NCBI GenBank assembly: GCA_964606085.1
Contig: CAZSFD010000035.1
Coordinates: 1-47,216 of the forward strand
Length of the DNA: 47,216 nt
DNA from: CAIQJJ01 sp964606085
Lineage (GTDB): Bacteria > Chloroflexota > Anaerolineae > Anaerolineales > UBA4823
Reading direction: 5' to 3'
In this document: piece after piece, positions 22,361 through 29,560 of the stretch
How the letters are laid out: the number at the start of each line of letters is the position of its first letter
Position numbering within the stretch: position 1 is the first letter of the stretch
Translations under genes and position numbers: made by a program
The notes under the pieces: generated by a model
The model's database searches: none
The model's input: only the letters and a program-made list of their open reading frames with translations
Told to the model about the DNA's origin: nothing

Positions 22361-25078
22361 GTAATGGGAGACGCCAACCACCACCCACACCCGAAACCCG
22401 AGGTTCCAGTTCCCGTCGGGCGGGTGGTGCCTGAGGCGGAGGGCGCAGCGGGCGACCTGAGCATCATGGTAGAACGAGCCGCCGCGCAGGGCGCGCACAT
22501 CCCCCTTCTCTGGGCCAGCGGGGTTCTTCGTTGGAGAATTGGCATAATAACTGTCAGCATACCAATCAGCGCACCATTCCCACACATTGCCGGCCATATC
22601 CACACAGCCATAGGGTGAATCTCCCTGCGGGCTGAATTTTCCCACGGGGGTTGTGCCGCCAATGCCGCTTTCGCGGGTATTGCACTTTTTGGCATCCCAT
22701 TCATCGCCCCAGGGGTAAATGCGCCCATCGCTGCCACGCGCCGCCTTTTCCCATTCGGCCTCCGTGGGCAGGCGCACGTTTTGGCCGCTGGCCTGGCTCA
22801 ACCACTGGCAAAAGGCGGCGGCATCGTTCCAGGTCACGTCCACCACGGGGTGGTTCTCTTTGCCTTTGGGCATCTCAAATTTCTTACCGGCGGCTTTGGC
22901 ATACACGGCATATTGGGCGTTCGTCACCGGGGTCTTGCCGATCCAGTATTCATCCAGGGTGACTTTGTGCTGCGGGGTTTCATCGTCGCGGGCCTGTGAA
23001 TCTTTCTTCGTGTCGCTGCCCATTAAAAACTCGCCGGCGGGGATGCGCACCAGTTCCATTGGAATGCCGGGGGCGAGGTTAAGGAGGGTGCGTAGTGGCG
23101 CAACCACGTTTACGCTGGCGCTGGCTTTGCGCTCCAGGCGCTCACCCTGCGGGGTGAGGGCGGCGGCCAGCACGCTTTCAGCCGACTGGCCGGGTTGGGC
23201 GTAGCGGCGCTGGAAGGTGAGCGTGCGCTCGGCAGCGGCGGGCAGGTCGAAGGGTTCGGCCAAAGCCTGGCTGCCCAGGCGCACCAGCAGGCGGGTCAGG
23301 TCGGCGCCGCCGGTGTTGCGCAGGCGCACGCCCCAGGTCAACGGCTGGTGGGGGGGCGTTTCCGGTTTGGCCGGGGCCAATTCCAGGGTGAAATCGGGCG
23401 GGGCAAAGACGGTGACGCTGGCCGAGGCGGCGCACGGCTGCGGCGCGCCGTAGAGCCGCACGCCTTCGGGATAATCGCCGGGCTTTTTGTAGGTCTGCGA
23501 GAAGGTGAACGAGCAGCCCTCCCCGGCGGGCAGGTCGAACTCCTCGCCGAGCAGGCTGCTGCCGCGCAGCAGGGCCAGGTTGCGGGCCGCGGCGCGGCCG
23601 GTATTGCGGGCGGCCACCGTCCAGGTGACGGGCGCGCCGGTGGGGGCGGGGTTGGGAGAAGCGCTGAGTTCAAGCAAAACGTGGGGCAAATTCCCAATTT
23701 GCCCACCGGCGCTCGCAGGCGCAGCGGGCAAATCGGAGATTTGCCCTACGAGTTCGCGCACCTGGCGGCGTTTGTCTTCGAGTTCGATTTGCAGGTGGGC
23801 GGGCATGGTCAGCGAGGTGTAGCCGGCGGCCTGCTGTTCGAGCAGCGCCAGGGCGCGCCGGGCCATTGCCAGGGCGGGATCAGTCTGGTGGGGCAAATTT
23901 CCAATTTGCCCATCGGCACTTTCAGGCGCAACGAGCAAACGGGACGTTTGCCCCACGGCTTCCCAATCGAACAATTGCCCATCGCTGGCGCGCAGGTACA
24001 GCACGGGCGTGCCCCATTCGAGCGAGTTGCTCACGGCAATGCTGATCGCTTTGCGCGCCTCGGTCACGGCCAAATCTACCGGCAGGCGGTCGGCCAGGCT
24101 CTCGTAGAAGGTGCGGGCAAACTCCACCGCCGCGGCATCGGTGATTTCATATTGCATGGCCAGCACCGCCGGCAGGCGGCGGCTGAGGATGGCGGCGGTA
24201 GAGGAGAAGATGTCGCGCTGGCTGCCGGTGGCGCTCTCGCAGGCGTTGAGCAGCGCCAGGCGCAGCGGCTTGTGGCCTTCGAGCAGGCGTCCCACGGCGG
24301 TGGCAGTCAGCATTTGAGCCGCCCCACGCTCATCGCAAAAGGCCAGCAGGCCCTCATCCCGGTTGGCGTCGAAACTGCCGTGGCCGATGAAGTGGAAGAC
24401 GTGCCAGGGGCCTTTGCCGGGGCGCAGGGCGGCCTGCAGGTCGCGCCAGGTGGCGGCGGGCAGCCAATCGAGCTGCACCAGGCCGCCCGCCGTCAGGCCG
24501 GCCAGGGCCTTTTCCACGCGGGCTTTCTCGTTGGCCACATCCAGTTCGGGCAGATCGGTGGGGGCTGAGACCAGGCCAAGGATGCGCAGCGGCGGGGTGA
24601 TGGTGATGGAGGGGATGGGTTGGGGCTGTTCGAGGTAGCGCACCAGGGGCGTCTCGGCGGCCAGGCACAGGTATTCGCCGCGCTGCCGGTCGAAGAGGAA
24701 CTCCCACGGCAGGCAGGCCAGTTCGGGCGGGGCAATGCGCAGGCGCAGGCGCAGCGTTTGTCCGGCGCGGGCGGCCTGGGTGCGGGCCACGGCGTAGCGG
24801 GCGCGCGCCTCGCCGGGCAGCAGGGCATCGAAGAGCTGGCCGCCGAAATCTTGCACGGCGCGTTCTTCCTTCGTCAACGCCTGGCGGCGCTTGCCGCCAG
24901 AGCGCAGCAGGGCGATCTGCAAATCTTTCAAGCGGTCGGTCAGGGCCAGGTCGTCGAAGGGGAAATGCAGCGTCAGGCGCGCTTCGCCGGCGGAAGAATG
25001 CACTTCCAACGGGTAATCGCGCCCCTGGCCAGGGGAAATTTCGAGGTCGAAGTCGAGGGTGGAGGAGGGTGATGCCAT
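22355..25078 (-). CDS. CHAT caspase-like protease fused to Ig-like domains and an FGE/sulfatase-modifying-factor-like domain
   Basis: The 907-aa protein has an N-terminal region (1-150), a CHAT domain (about 160-365) with the clan CD dyad H233 (FHFIGHGSFD) and C280 (LLNACESAT), two CARDB/Ig-like repeats (about 467-560 and 562-660; each LELxxx...V.N.G and TF...Y..PG), and an FGE-sulfatase/SUMF1-like domain (about 670-900: IPAGEFLMGSD, PVTNAQY, RLPTEAEWEKAARG, GNVWEWCADWY, LRGGSFYHDAQVARCALR, NLGFRVW). The FGE part lacks the catalytic cysteine pair, so it is probably a ligand-binding C-type-lectin fold. Two in-frame palindromic elements sit at residues 375-397 and 444-466, in linkers. There is no signal peptide. 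I infer a sensor-protease, possibly for defence or cell death. Confidence 0.88.
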   Translation of the reverse strand: MASPSSTLDFDLEISPGQGRDYPLEVHSSAGEARLTLHFPFDDLALTDRLKDLQIALLRSGGKRRQALTKEERAVQDFGGQLFDALLPGEARARYAVARTQAARAGQTLRLRLRIAPPELACLPWEFLFDRQRGEYLCLAAETPLVRYLEQPQPIPSITITPPLRILGLVSAPTDLPELDVANEKARVEKALAGLTAGGLVQLDWLPAATWRDLQAALRPGKGPWHVFHFIGHGSFDANRDEGLLAFCDERGAAQMLTATAVGRLLEGHKPLRLALLNACESATGSQRDIFSSTAAILSRRLPAVLAMQYEITDAAAVEFARTFYESLADRLPVDLAVTEARKAISIAVSNSLEWGTPVLYLRASDGQLFDWEAVGQTSRLLVAPESADGQIGNLPHQTDPALAMARRALALLEQQAAGYTSLTMPAHLQIELEDKRRQVRELVGQISDLPAAPASAGGQIGNLPHVLLELSASPNPAPTGAPVTWTVAARNTGRAAARNLALLRGSSLLGEEFDLPAGEGCSFTFSQTYKKPGDYPEGVRLYGAPQPCAASASVTVFAPPDFTLELAPAKPETPPHQPLTWGVRLRNTGGADLTRLLVRLGSQALAEPFDLPAAAERTLTFQRRYAQPGQSAESVLAAALTPQGERLERKASASVNVVAPLRTLLNLAPGIPMELVRIPAGEFLMGSDTKKDSQARDDETPQHKVTLDEYWIGKTPVTNAQYAVYAKAAGKKFEMPKGKENHPVVDVTWNDAAAFCQWLSQASGQNVRLPTEAEWEKAARGSDGRIYPWGDEWDAKKCNTRESGIGGTTPVGKFSPQGDSPYGCVDMAGNVWEWCADWYADSYYANSPTKNPAGPEKGDVRALRGGSFYHDAQVARCALRLRHHPPDGNWNLGFRVWVVVGVSHYL
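23681..23748 (-). repeat. In-frame double-palindrome element, unit 1
   Basis: Two hairpins, GGGCAAATTCCCAATTTGCCC-type and GGGCAAATCGGAGATTTGCCC-type, are separated by about 22 nt. They are read in frame in the CHAT gene as a peptide beginning VGQISDLP and ending GQIGNLPH. About 83% identical to unit 2 by hand count. Confidence 0.85.
23888..23955 (-). repeat. In-frame double-palindrome element, unit 2
   Basis: Same orientation, frame and length (68 bp) as unit 1. It is read as a peptide beginning VGQTSRLL and ending GQIGNLPH, placed at the end of the CHAT domain. Confidence 0.85.
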
Positions 25079-25095
25079 GTTACAAGTCCCACCTA

Positions 25096-25101
25096 ATTAT
25101 A
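25096..25101 (-). promoter_or_regulatory. -10 element for the CHAT-FGE gene
   Basis: TGTATAAT on the minus strand, 17 nt before the ATG, giving a predicted leader of about 10 nt. An AGGTGG in that leader is a possible Shine-Dalgarno. The -35 (GTTTTG) is weak. Confidence 0.55.
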
Positions 25102-25153
25102 CAGGCATTCAAAAAGAACAAAACGTAGTATCTTTTCAATAAAACGGGGCAGA

Positions 25154-25216
25154 AGGTGCAACGCACTTGGTTTTGGCCCGAAAATTACTCGTTTGATACC
25201 CAAGTGCGTTGCACCT
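25154..25216. repeat. Perfect 17-bp-arm inverted repeat
   Basis: AGGTGCAACGCACTTGG at 25154-25170 and its reverse complement at 25200-25216, around a 29-nt spacer, in the gap between the MuiA-like and CHAT genes. No T-run. Confidence 0.8.
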
Positions 25217-25252
25217 CCCCAGTTTATTGAGATGTTACTGAAAATGGCCTCC

Positions 25253-25304
25253 GTGGCGCAAACCGTTGGTTTGCGAGCTATCGCAAGTCAGAGACTTGCG
25301 CCAC
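25253..25304. repeat. Non-coding double palindrome related in design to the CHAT coding elements
   Basis: GTGGC...GCCAC ends enclose two hairpins, GCAAACC-GTT-GGTTTGC and CGCAAGTC-AGA-GACTTGCG. The layout (GTGG, hairpin, spacer, hairpin, CCAC) is that of the two units inside the CHAT gene, in a non-coding place just downstream of the MuiA-like stop. Confidence 0.7.
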
Positions 25305-25313
25305 GAGCTATGT

Positions 25314-26906
25314 TCACGGCAGCCCGATCACCTGTAACGCCTGCGGGGTTTCGATGCTGAAATCGAAGCGGACGGTGCGTTTTTCTTGCGGGGCGAGGGT
25401 CAGTTGCCAGTTGAGCAGGTTGAGTTCGGTTTGCTCGCCGGGTTTGGGGTCGGCGGCTTCGAGGCGAATTTTGATGTCTTCGTGACGGGAGACGGGTAAC
25501 TGATCGTGCAGGGTCAGGCTGGCGGGGGCGGGCAGCAGGTTTTGCAGCGTGATTTCGTAACCGTAGGCCATGCGGCGTTTGCCGCCGATCAGGTTTTTGC
25601 CCACGTCGCGGCGTTTGAGTTGGCGTGCCACTTTAATGCGGTCATCCACACCGAGGTAAAGTTCGATCTCGCCCTGGGGAGCGGTCAGTTCGAGGTTGGT
25701 CGTGCCGATAAACTCCTCGCCGGCGAACAGGTTGGCCGCGCCGGGCAGCAGCAGGTAGTCGCTGGCGTTGACCACCGTGGCCCGGCGGTAGGCGGCCTCG
25801 ACCAGTTTGGGGGCAGCCACGTAATCGAGGTGTGGGTCGAGGGCGAATTGGGCGGCAGTCACTTTGTGGGGTTCGCCATCGGCGGGGATCGTCACCGTGC
25901 CGGGGACGTGATAGGTGACGGCCGCGCCGGATGAGTCCACGCGGGCGGTGACCACTTCGGCGGGGGCGGCGACCATCCCGAACGACACCGGAGCGGCTGC
26001 GGGCAGGGCCTCCTCGGCAACGGAGGCGCTGCGCGCCACCGCCGCGCCACGCATGGCCTGGGCAGGTTGCGGCGGCGGCAGCGGGCGCGGCTGAATGTAC
26101 CACGGGTCGAGTTCTGGCACTTTTCCGGCCAACGCCGGGCGGGCGGTGGAAAGCACGAGGGCCACATCTTGCCAGGTTTCGCCGGTTTTCTGCGTCACCT
26201 GGGCCAGGTAGCCCACTTCCAGCACCGGCTTTTCGCCGCCTTCCAGCAGGCGCAAATCGTAGAGCGGTTTCCAGCCGCACCCGGCAGTGATGAAGTTCAG
26301 TTCGATTGTCAGCTCACCTGCTTGCAACACTTCGACCTCGACCAGGGCCGAGAGCCGCTGGCGCTGGCGGGCGGAGGTCAACCCTTTGAGTTCATTGGCA
26401 ATTTTTTGCGAGCGGCGTTCCAACTGGCGCTTTTCGAGCGTCAACTGCTGCAACTCGCCATCCAGCGCTTCGCAGCGGGCGCGCGTGCCATCGCTGATCG
26501 CCAGATGCGCTTCCAGGCTGAGTTCGCCACGCGCCAGGGCGCGCGCAAACACCTTGCTGTGGCCACCGAGCGCATCCAGGCTGGCGCGCTGCCCTTTGAT
26601 CGTGTTCATGCGCGCCGCCAGGGCTTCGGCCTGATCTTGCAGGGATTCAAGTTCTTGCTCCAACTGACGCACCTGCTCGGCGGGCGTCTCGGTGAAGTAG
26701 GTGGTTTTGGCCTGCACGCCAAGCAGTTTGGCCCTGGCCGTACCGAAGGCGCTGGCGCGCAGTGAGTCGGCATCCAGTTGGGCGGGCAGGTTGGCAATCT
26801 CAACCGTGTGGGCGCCCGGCTGCAACGCCAACGTGCCAACCCGCGTCAGCCGCGCCCGGTCGGGGTAAACGGTGACGGATTTCAGGACAGTATCAAGGGC
26901 TTGCAT
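25314..26906 (-). CDS. MuiA-like protein (DUF4140/DUF4139)
   Basis: I start at ATG 26904-26906 (MQALDTVLKSVTVYPDRARL, 530 aa), with AGGAG 7 nt upstream; the longer open frame reads into non-coding repeat. The N-terminal domain is DUF4140-like (VTVYPDRARLTRVGT, VEIANLPAQLDADSLRASA). A long coiled coil follows (about 80-185, rich in L/E/Q), then DUF4139 (LTIELNFITAGCGWKPLYDLRL, GETWQDVALVLSTARP, through YGYEITLQNLLPAPASLTLHDQLPVS). The family is named after a mucoidy inhibitor, but its biochemical role is unknown. No signal peptide is seen. A Pro/Ala-rich variable segment splits DUF4139 near 270-320. Confidence 0.85.
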   Translation of the reverse strand: MQALDTVLKSVTVYPDRARLTRVGTLALQPGAHTVEIANLPAQLDADSLRASAFGTARAKLLGVQAKTTYFTETPAEQVRQLEQELESLQDQAEALAARMNTIKGQRASLDALGGHSKVFARALARGELSLEAHLAISDGTRARCEALDGELQQLTLEKRQLERRSQKIANELKGLTSARQRQRLSALVEVEVLQAGELTIELNFITAGCGWKPLYDLRLLEGGEKPVLEVGYLAQVTQKTGETWQDVALVLSTARPALAGKVPELDPWYIQPRPLPPPQPAQAMRGAAVARSASVAEEALPAAAPVSFGMVAAPAEVVTARVDSSGAAVTYHVPGTVTIPADGEPHKVTAAQFALDPHLDYVAAPKLVEAAYRRATVVNASDYLLLPGAANLFAGEEFIGTTNLELTAPQGEIELYLGVDDRIKVARQLKRRDVGKNLIGGKRRMAYGYEITLQNLLPAPASLTLHDQLPVSRHEDIKIRLEAADPKPGEQTELNLLNWQLTLAPQEKRTVRFDFSIETPQALQVIGLP

Positions 26907-26934
26907 AGGGAGTCTCCTGGGGGGGGAAGTCAAA

Positions 26935-27012
26935 GGTCAAAGGTCAAAGGTCAGTGACTTGTGACTTTCGACTTGTGACTTTCGACTTGTGACTTTCGAC
27001 TTGTGACTTTCA
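26935..27012. repeat. 7/14-bp tandem arrays between the MuiA-like and APH genes
   Basis: AAAGGTC-type 7-mers (about 26935-26952) are followed by GTGACTTTCGACTT-type 14-mers, about three to four copies (26955-27008). The APH stop TGA (27010-27012) lies at the array edge, in GGTTGGAAGGTTGA on the minus strand. Confidence 0.8.
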
Positions 27013-27981
27013 ACCTTCCAACCTCGCCATCTCCTCCACCAACTTCGGCCTGACCCAATTCTCCTGATCGTGATTGTCGTATTGGCGATAGGTGCATTCG
27101 ATGATCATGATCAGCCACAGGTAGGCGTTGTAGAGGGCGCGGCGGGTTTGGGCGGCGGGGGTGGCAAGTAAATCGAGGCCGTAGCCTTCGACGAGGGCGG
27201 GGTTGAGGCCGAACGCGCCGAAGTTGACTTCCATGAGCGGGTCGCCCCACAGGGCGCGCTCGCAATCGAGGATGCCGGTGATGGTATGGGTTTCGGGGTC
27301 TATGAAGATGTTGCCATCCCACAAATCCCAGTGGACGAGGGCGGGGGTGGCGATTTCATCGAGGCAGGCGTAGTGGGCGGCCAGGCGGGCGTGGATTTCG
27401 TCGTAGGGCAGGGGGAGTTCGATATTGGCGTCGCGGCCATCTTGCAGGATGTGGGTGAGCATCGTGTCGAAGGCCTCCCGCCAGGTGGCGCGGTGATATT
27501 CGGGCTGGGCGAAGTAACCGAAGGCCGGGCCGCTGATGGCGTTGATCTGGCGCAGGTATTGGCCGGTGCGAAAATCAATGGCGTGCTGGGCTTCGGGCGC
27601 AAGGGAAGGGCGCATTTTGAACAGGCTGACGCCTGGCACGAAGGACATCAGGTAGTAGTCGTTGTCTATCAGACGGCGGGAGGTGTCGTGGGCGAAGACT
27701 TCTGGCACTGGCACTTCAGTTTGAGCTCGCACGAGGCGCAGCACGTCTACCTCGGCCTGCATGATGTTCTTTTCGTAGCGCAGCATCTTGACGGCATCAG
27801 GCGGGGCCACCTTCAGCACCGTTTTCAGGCCGTCGGCCAGTTCGATCAGATAGGCGGCGTTGGCCATGCCGTCGGTCAGTTCGGTGTAGCCGCGGATGGT
27901 GTGTTGTGTGCCGAAATGGGCCGTAACGAGGTTTTGGGCGGTTTTGAGGGGAATGGGGGTTTTGGAGAGGGCGTAGGTCAT
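27010..27981 (-). CDS. Aminoglycoside-phosphotransferase-fold kinase
   Basis: This 323-aa protein has the APH/choline-kinase fold: ATP-site lysine K57 (TVLKVAP), hinge YYLMSFVPG, catalytic loop LVHWDLWDGNIFID (H217, D219, N224) and metal-binding D239 (GILDCERALWGDP). The substrate is unknown; such chromosomal proteins phosphorylate small alcohols or sugars as often as antibiotics, so resistance should not be assumed. A -10 hexamer lies 6 nt upstream of the ATG, so the message is predicted leaderless. Its last residues, RLEG plus stop, are encoded by the AAGGTTG-type repeat. Confidence 0.85.
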   Translation of the reverse strand: MTYALSKTPIPLKTAQNLVTAHFGTQHTIRGYTELTDGMANAAYLIELADGLKTVLKVAPPDAVKMLRYEKNIMQAEVDVLRLVRAQTEVPVPEVFAHDTSRRLIDNDYYLMSFVPGVSLFKMRPSLAPEAQHAIDFRTGQYLRQINAISGPAFGYFAQPEYHRATWREAFDTMLTHILQDGRDANIELPLPYDEIHARLAAHYACLDEIATPALVHWDLWDGNIFIDPETHTITGILDCERALWGDPLMEVNFGAFGLNPALVEGYGLDLLATPAAQTRRALYNAYLWLIMIIECTYRQYDNHDQENWVRPKLVEEMARLEG

Positions 27982-27987
27982 TCTTCA

Positions 27988-27995
27988 AGTATAAT
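27988..27995. promoter_or_regulatory. Overlapping divergent -10 elements
   Basis: AGTATAAT contains TATACT on the minus strand (27988-27993, 6 nt before the APH ATG) and TATAAT on the plus strand (27990-27995, 31 bp before the ATG at 28026). The two promoters must compete for polymerase. Confidence 0.65.
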
Positions 27996-28025
27996 CCGAT
28001 TCACATTTGGGAAAAGGAGTGTCCC

Positions 28026-28367
28026 ATGCGTGATGGGAAGCGCTGGATAGTTCAAGATCGCGACGGGAATCCAATTTATCTGACCGAAGAACGCTGGCAA
28101 CATATCATTGCTAACGAAAACCACCCAGAAATGGCAGCGTTTGAAGAACTACTGAAAACAGCTATCCGCCAGGGCCGCCGGAAACAAGAACCTCTGAACG
28201 CCCGAAAATATCGTTATGCCCTGGCGATCAATGAATTGCCTGATGGCAGCAATCATGTGGTTGCGATTGTCTTGTTTGGCTTCCAAATTGACGATACGGG
28301 CAAGACGGTGGCGAACAATTTCATCACAACAGCTTTTGTCAAGCATATCTGGTTAAAAGGCGTATGA
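28026..28367 (+). CDS. Small nuclease-like protein (PBECR-type), candidate toxin
   Basis: This 113-aa protein starts WIVQDRDGNPIYLTEERWQHII, with a later RQGRRKQEPLNARKYRYA, HVVAIVLFGF and NNFITTAFVKHIW. The layout resembles the Barnase/EndoU/ColicinE5/RelE-like phage nuclease group (H near the start, R/K-rich middle, hydrophobic strand, C-terminal T/K/H). That is recall-based. AAAAGGAG lies 6 nt before the ATG. Its stop overlaps the DUF2283 ATG (ATGA), typical of toxin-antitoxin pairs. I infer a toxin; an alternative is a phage-derived domain with another role. Confidence 0.6.
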   Translation: MRDGKRWIVQDRDGNPIYLTEERWQHIIANENHPEMAAFEELLKTAIRQGRRKQEPLNARKYRYALAINELPDGSNHVVAIVLFGFQIDDTGKTVANNFITTAFVKHIWLKGV

Positions 28368-28747
28368 TGAGCTCGAATAATATCACCTATAACTACGACC
28401 AGGAAGCGGATGTACTCTACATCTCTTTTTCACCTGGTGAATTGGCTACCGGAATTGAACTCAACGATCATATCTTACTGCGTCTCAATAAAGCCGAAAA
28501 ACGCGCCATCGGCATTACTTTGATGGATTTTTCCATTCTGGCACAGCTTACCCGTTTTGGGCCGCGCATTTTTCCACTCACCGGCCTGCAAGCCCTGGAA
28601 CCAGAATGGCAGGATGTGGTCGTTGACATTATTACGGCATGGCCGGTCAACCAAATTCTCAGGGTTTCAACATATTCACCCACCTTTGGCGAAGTAATTC
28701 CGGTGGCATCCGTAGAGACGCCACCTATCCTCCCCCTCGCCGTTTAA
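28364..28747 (+). CDS. DUF2283 protein, candidate antitoxin
   Basis: This 127-aa protein carries the DUF2283 signature YDQEADVLYISFSPGELATGIELNDHILLRLN followed by IGITLMDFSIL. DUF2283 proteins are commonly the second gene next to small RelE/DUF4258-like toxins. It overlaps the nuclease-like gene by 4 bp, and its TAA stop lies in the A-run of the terminator hairpin. The C-terminal 50 residues are longer than the minimal domain. Confidence 0.75.
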   Translation: MMSSNNITYNYDQEADVLYISFSPGELATGIELNDHILLRLNKAEKRAIGITLMDFSILAQLTRFGPRIFPLTGLQALEPEWQDVVVDIITAWPVNQILRVSTYSPTFGEVIPVASVETPPILPLAV

Positions 28748-28784
28748 AAAAGCCGCCCCGTTTGATTAACGGGGCGGCTTTTTT
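28746..28784. terminator. Bidirectional intrinsic terminator
   Basis: AAGCCGCCCCGTT-TGATT-AACGGGGCGGCTT with A-run and T-run on both sides. It serves the nuclease/DUF2283 pair (plus) and the nucleoside phosphorylase operon (minus), which converge here. Confidence 0.95.
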
Positions 28785-28795
28785 GATCGCCAGGA

Positions 28796-29560
28796 TCACA
28801 AATTCAAACAAGCCTCCGCGGCCAGCCAAAACAAATTCTGGCGTACATCTTTGCGCGACTGCCAGCCGCGGCGATCCCAGCCTTCACCACTGAGATCGTC
28901 GCCGCCGTAAAGCACCTGGCCGAGTGTGACGCCGCGGAACTGCGCCACGGCCATCAGGCTGGCGGCCTCCATTTCGACCGTCAGGCAGCCTTCGGCGCGG
29001 CGGGCATCTACTTTGGGCTGCGTTTCGCGGTAGGGGGCGTCGGTCGTCCAGGTTTTGCCGGTGATGAAGGGGACGCCGCGTTGGGTGAGGGTGGCTTCGA
29101 TGGCCTGTACGCCCACCGGGTTCGCCATCACTTCGCGGGCGGGCGGCAGGTAGTGATAGGATGTTCCCTCGTCGCGCAGGGCGGCGTTGACGACAATCAG
29201 ATGCCCCACGGCAATATCCTTTTGCAGCACACCGCACCCGCCGCAGACGATGAACCTGCGGCAGCCATAGGCAATGGCTTCTTCGAGCAGGCCCGCCGAA
29301 ACAGGCCCGCCCACGCCGGGGTGATAAAAGGCCAGGCGTTGGCGGCTGCCGCTCGGATGCTCGATTTCGTAGATGCGATGCGGGCCGTCTTCCCAGCGGG
29401 CATCTACCACCACGCGGGCGTTCTTTTCGGCAATCACCTGTTCCAACACTTCATGGAAAAAGCAAATCACGCAGGCTTCTGGCACATCACGCGGACGGAT
29501 TTGCTGCGAGGGTTCGATTTTTGCGATGGGGGTGGGGTCAAATTCGAGGATTGGGAACAT
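28796..29560 (-). CDS. Nucleoside phosphorylase (PNP/UDP family)
   Basis: This 254-aa protein matches the uridine/purine phosphorylase-1 family: phosphate-site VGGPVSAGLLEEAI, FIVCGGCGVLQKDIAVGHLIV, and the nucleoside-binding VEMEAASLMAVAQFRGV with catalytic acidic residues. It splits nucleosides with phosphate to base and ribose-1-phosphate; base specificity is not evident. Its ATG immediately follows the glycosidase stop, so they share a transcript ending at 28746-28784. Confidence 0.85.
   Translation of the reverse strand: MFPILEFDPTPIAKIEPSQQIRPRDVPEACVICFFHEVLEQVIAEKNARVVVDARWEDGPHRIYEIEHPSGSRQRLAFYHPGVGGPVSAGLLEEAIAYGCRRFIVCGGCGVLQKDIAVGHLIVVNAALRDEGTSYHYLPPAREVMANPVGVQAIEATLTQRGVPFITGKTWTTDAPYRETQPKVDARRAEGCLTVEMEAASLMAVAQFRGVTLGQVLYGGDDLSGEGWDRRGWQSRKDVRQNLFWLAAEACLNL

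Noticed and set aside
23195..24568. 457-codon plus-strand frame opposite the CHAT gene
   Set aside because: Repeats of GQ/GG composition mirror Pro/Ala codons of the CHAT-FGE gene.
27010..27981. Antibiotic-resistance aminoglycoside phosphotransferase
   Set aside because: The fold matches, but nothing indicates an aminoglycoside substrate or a mobile context.
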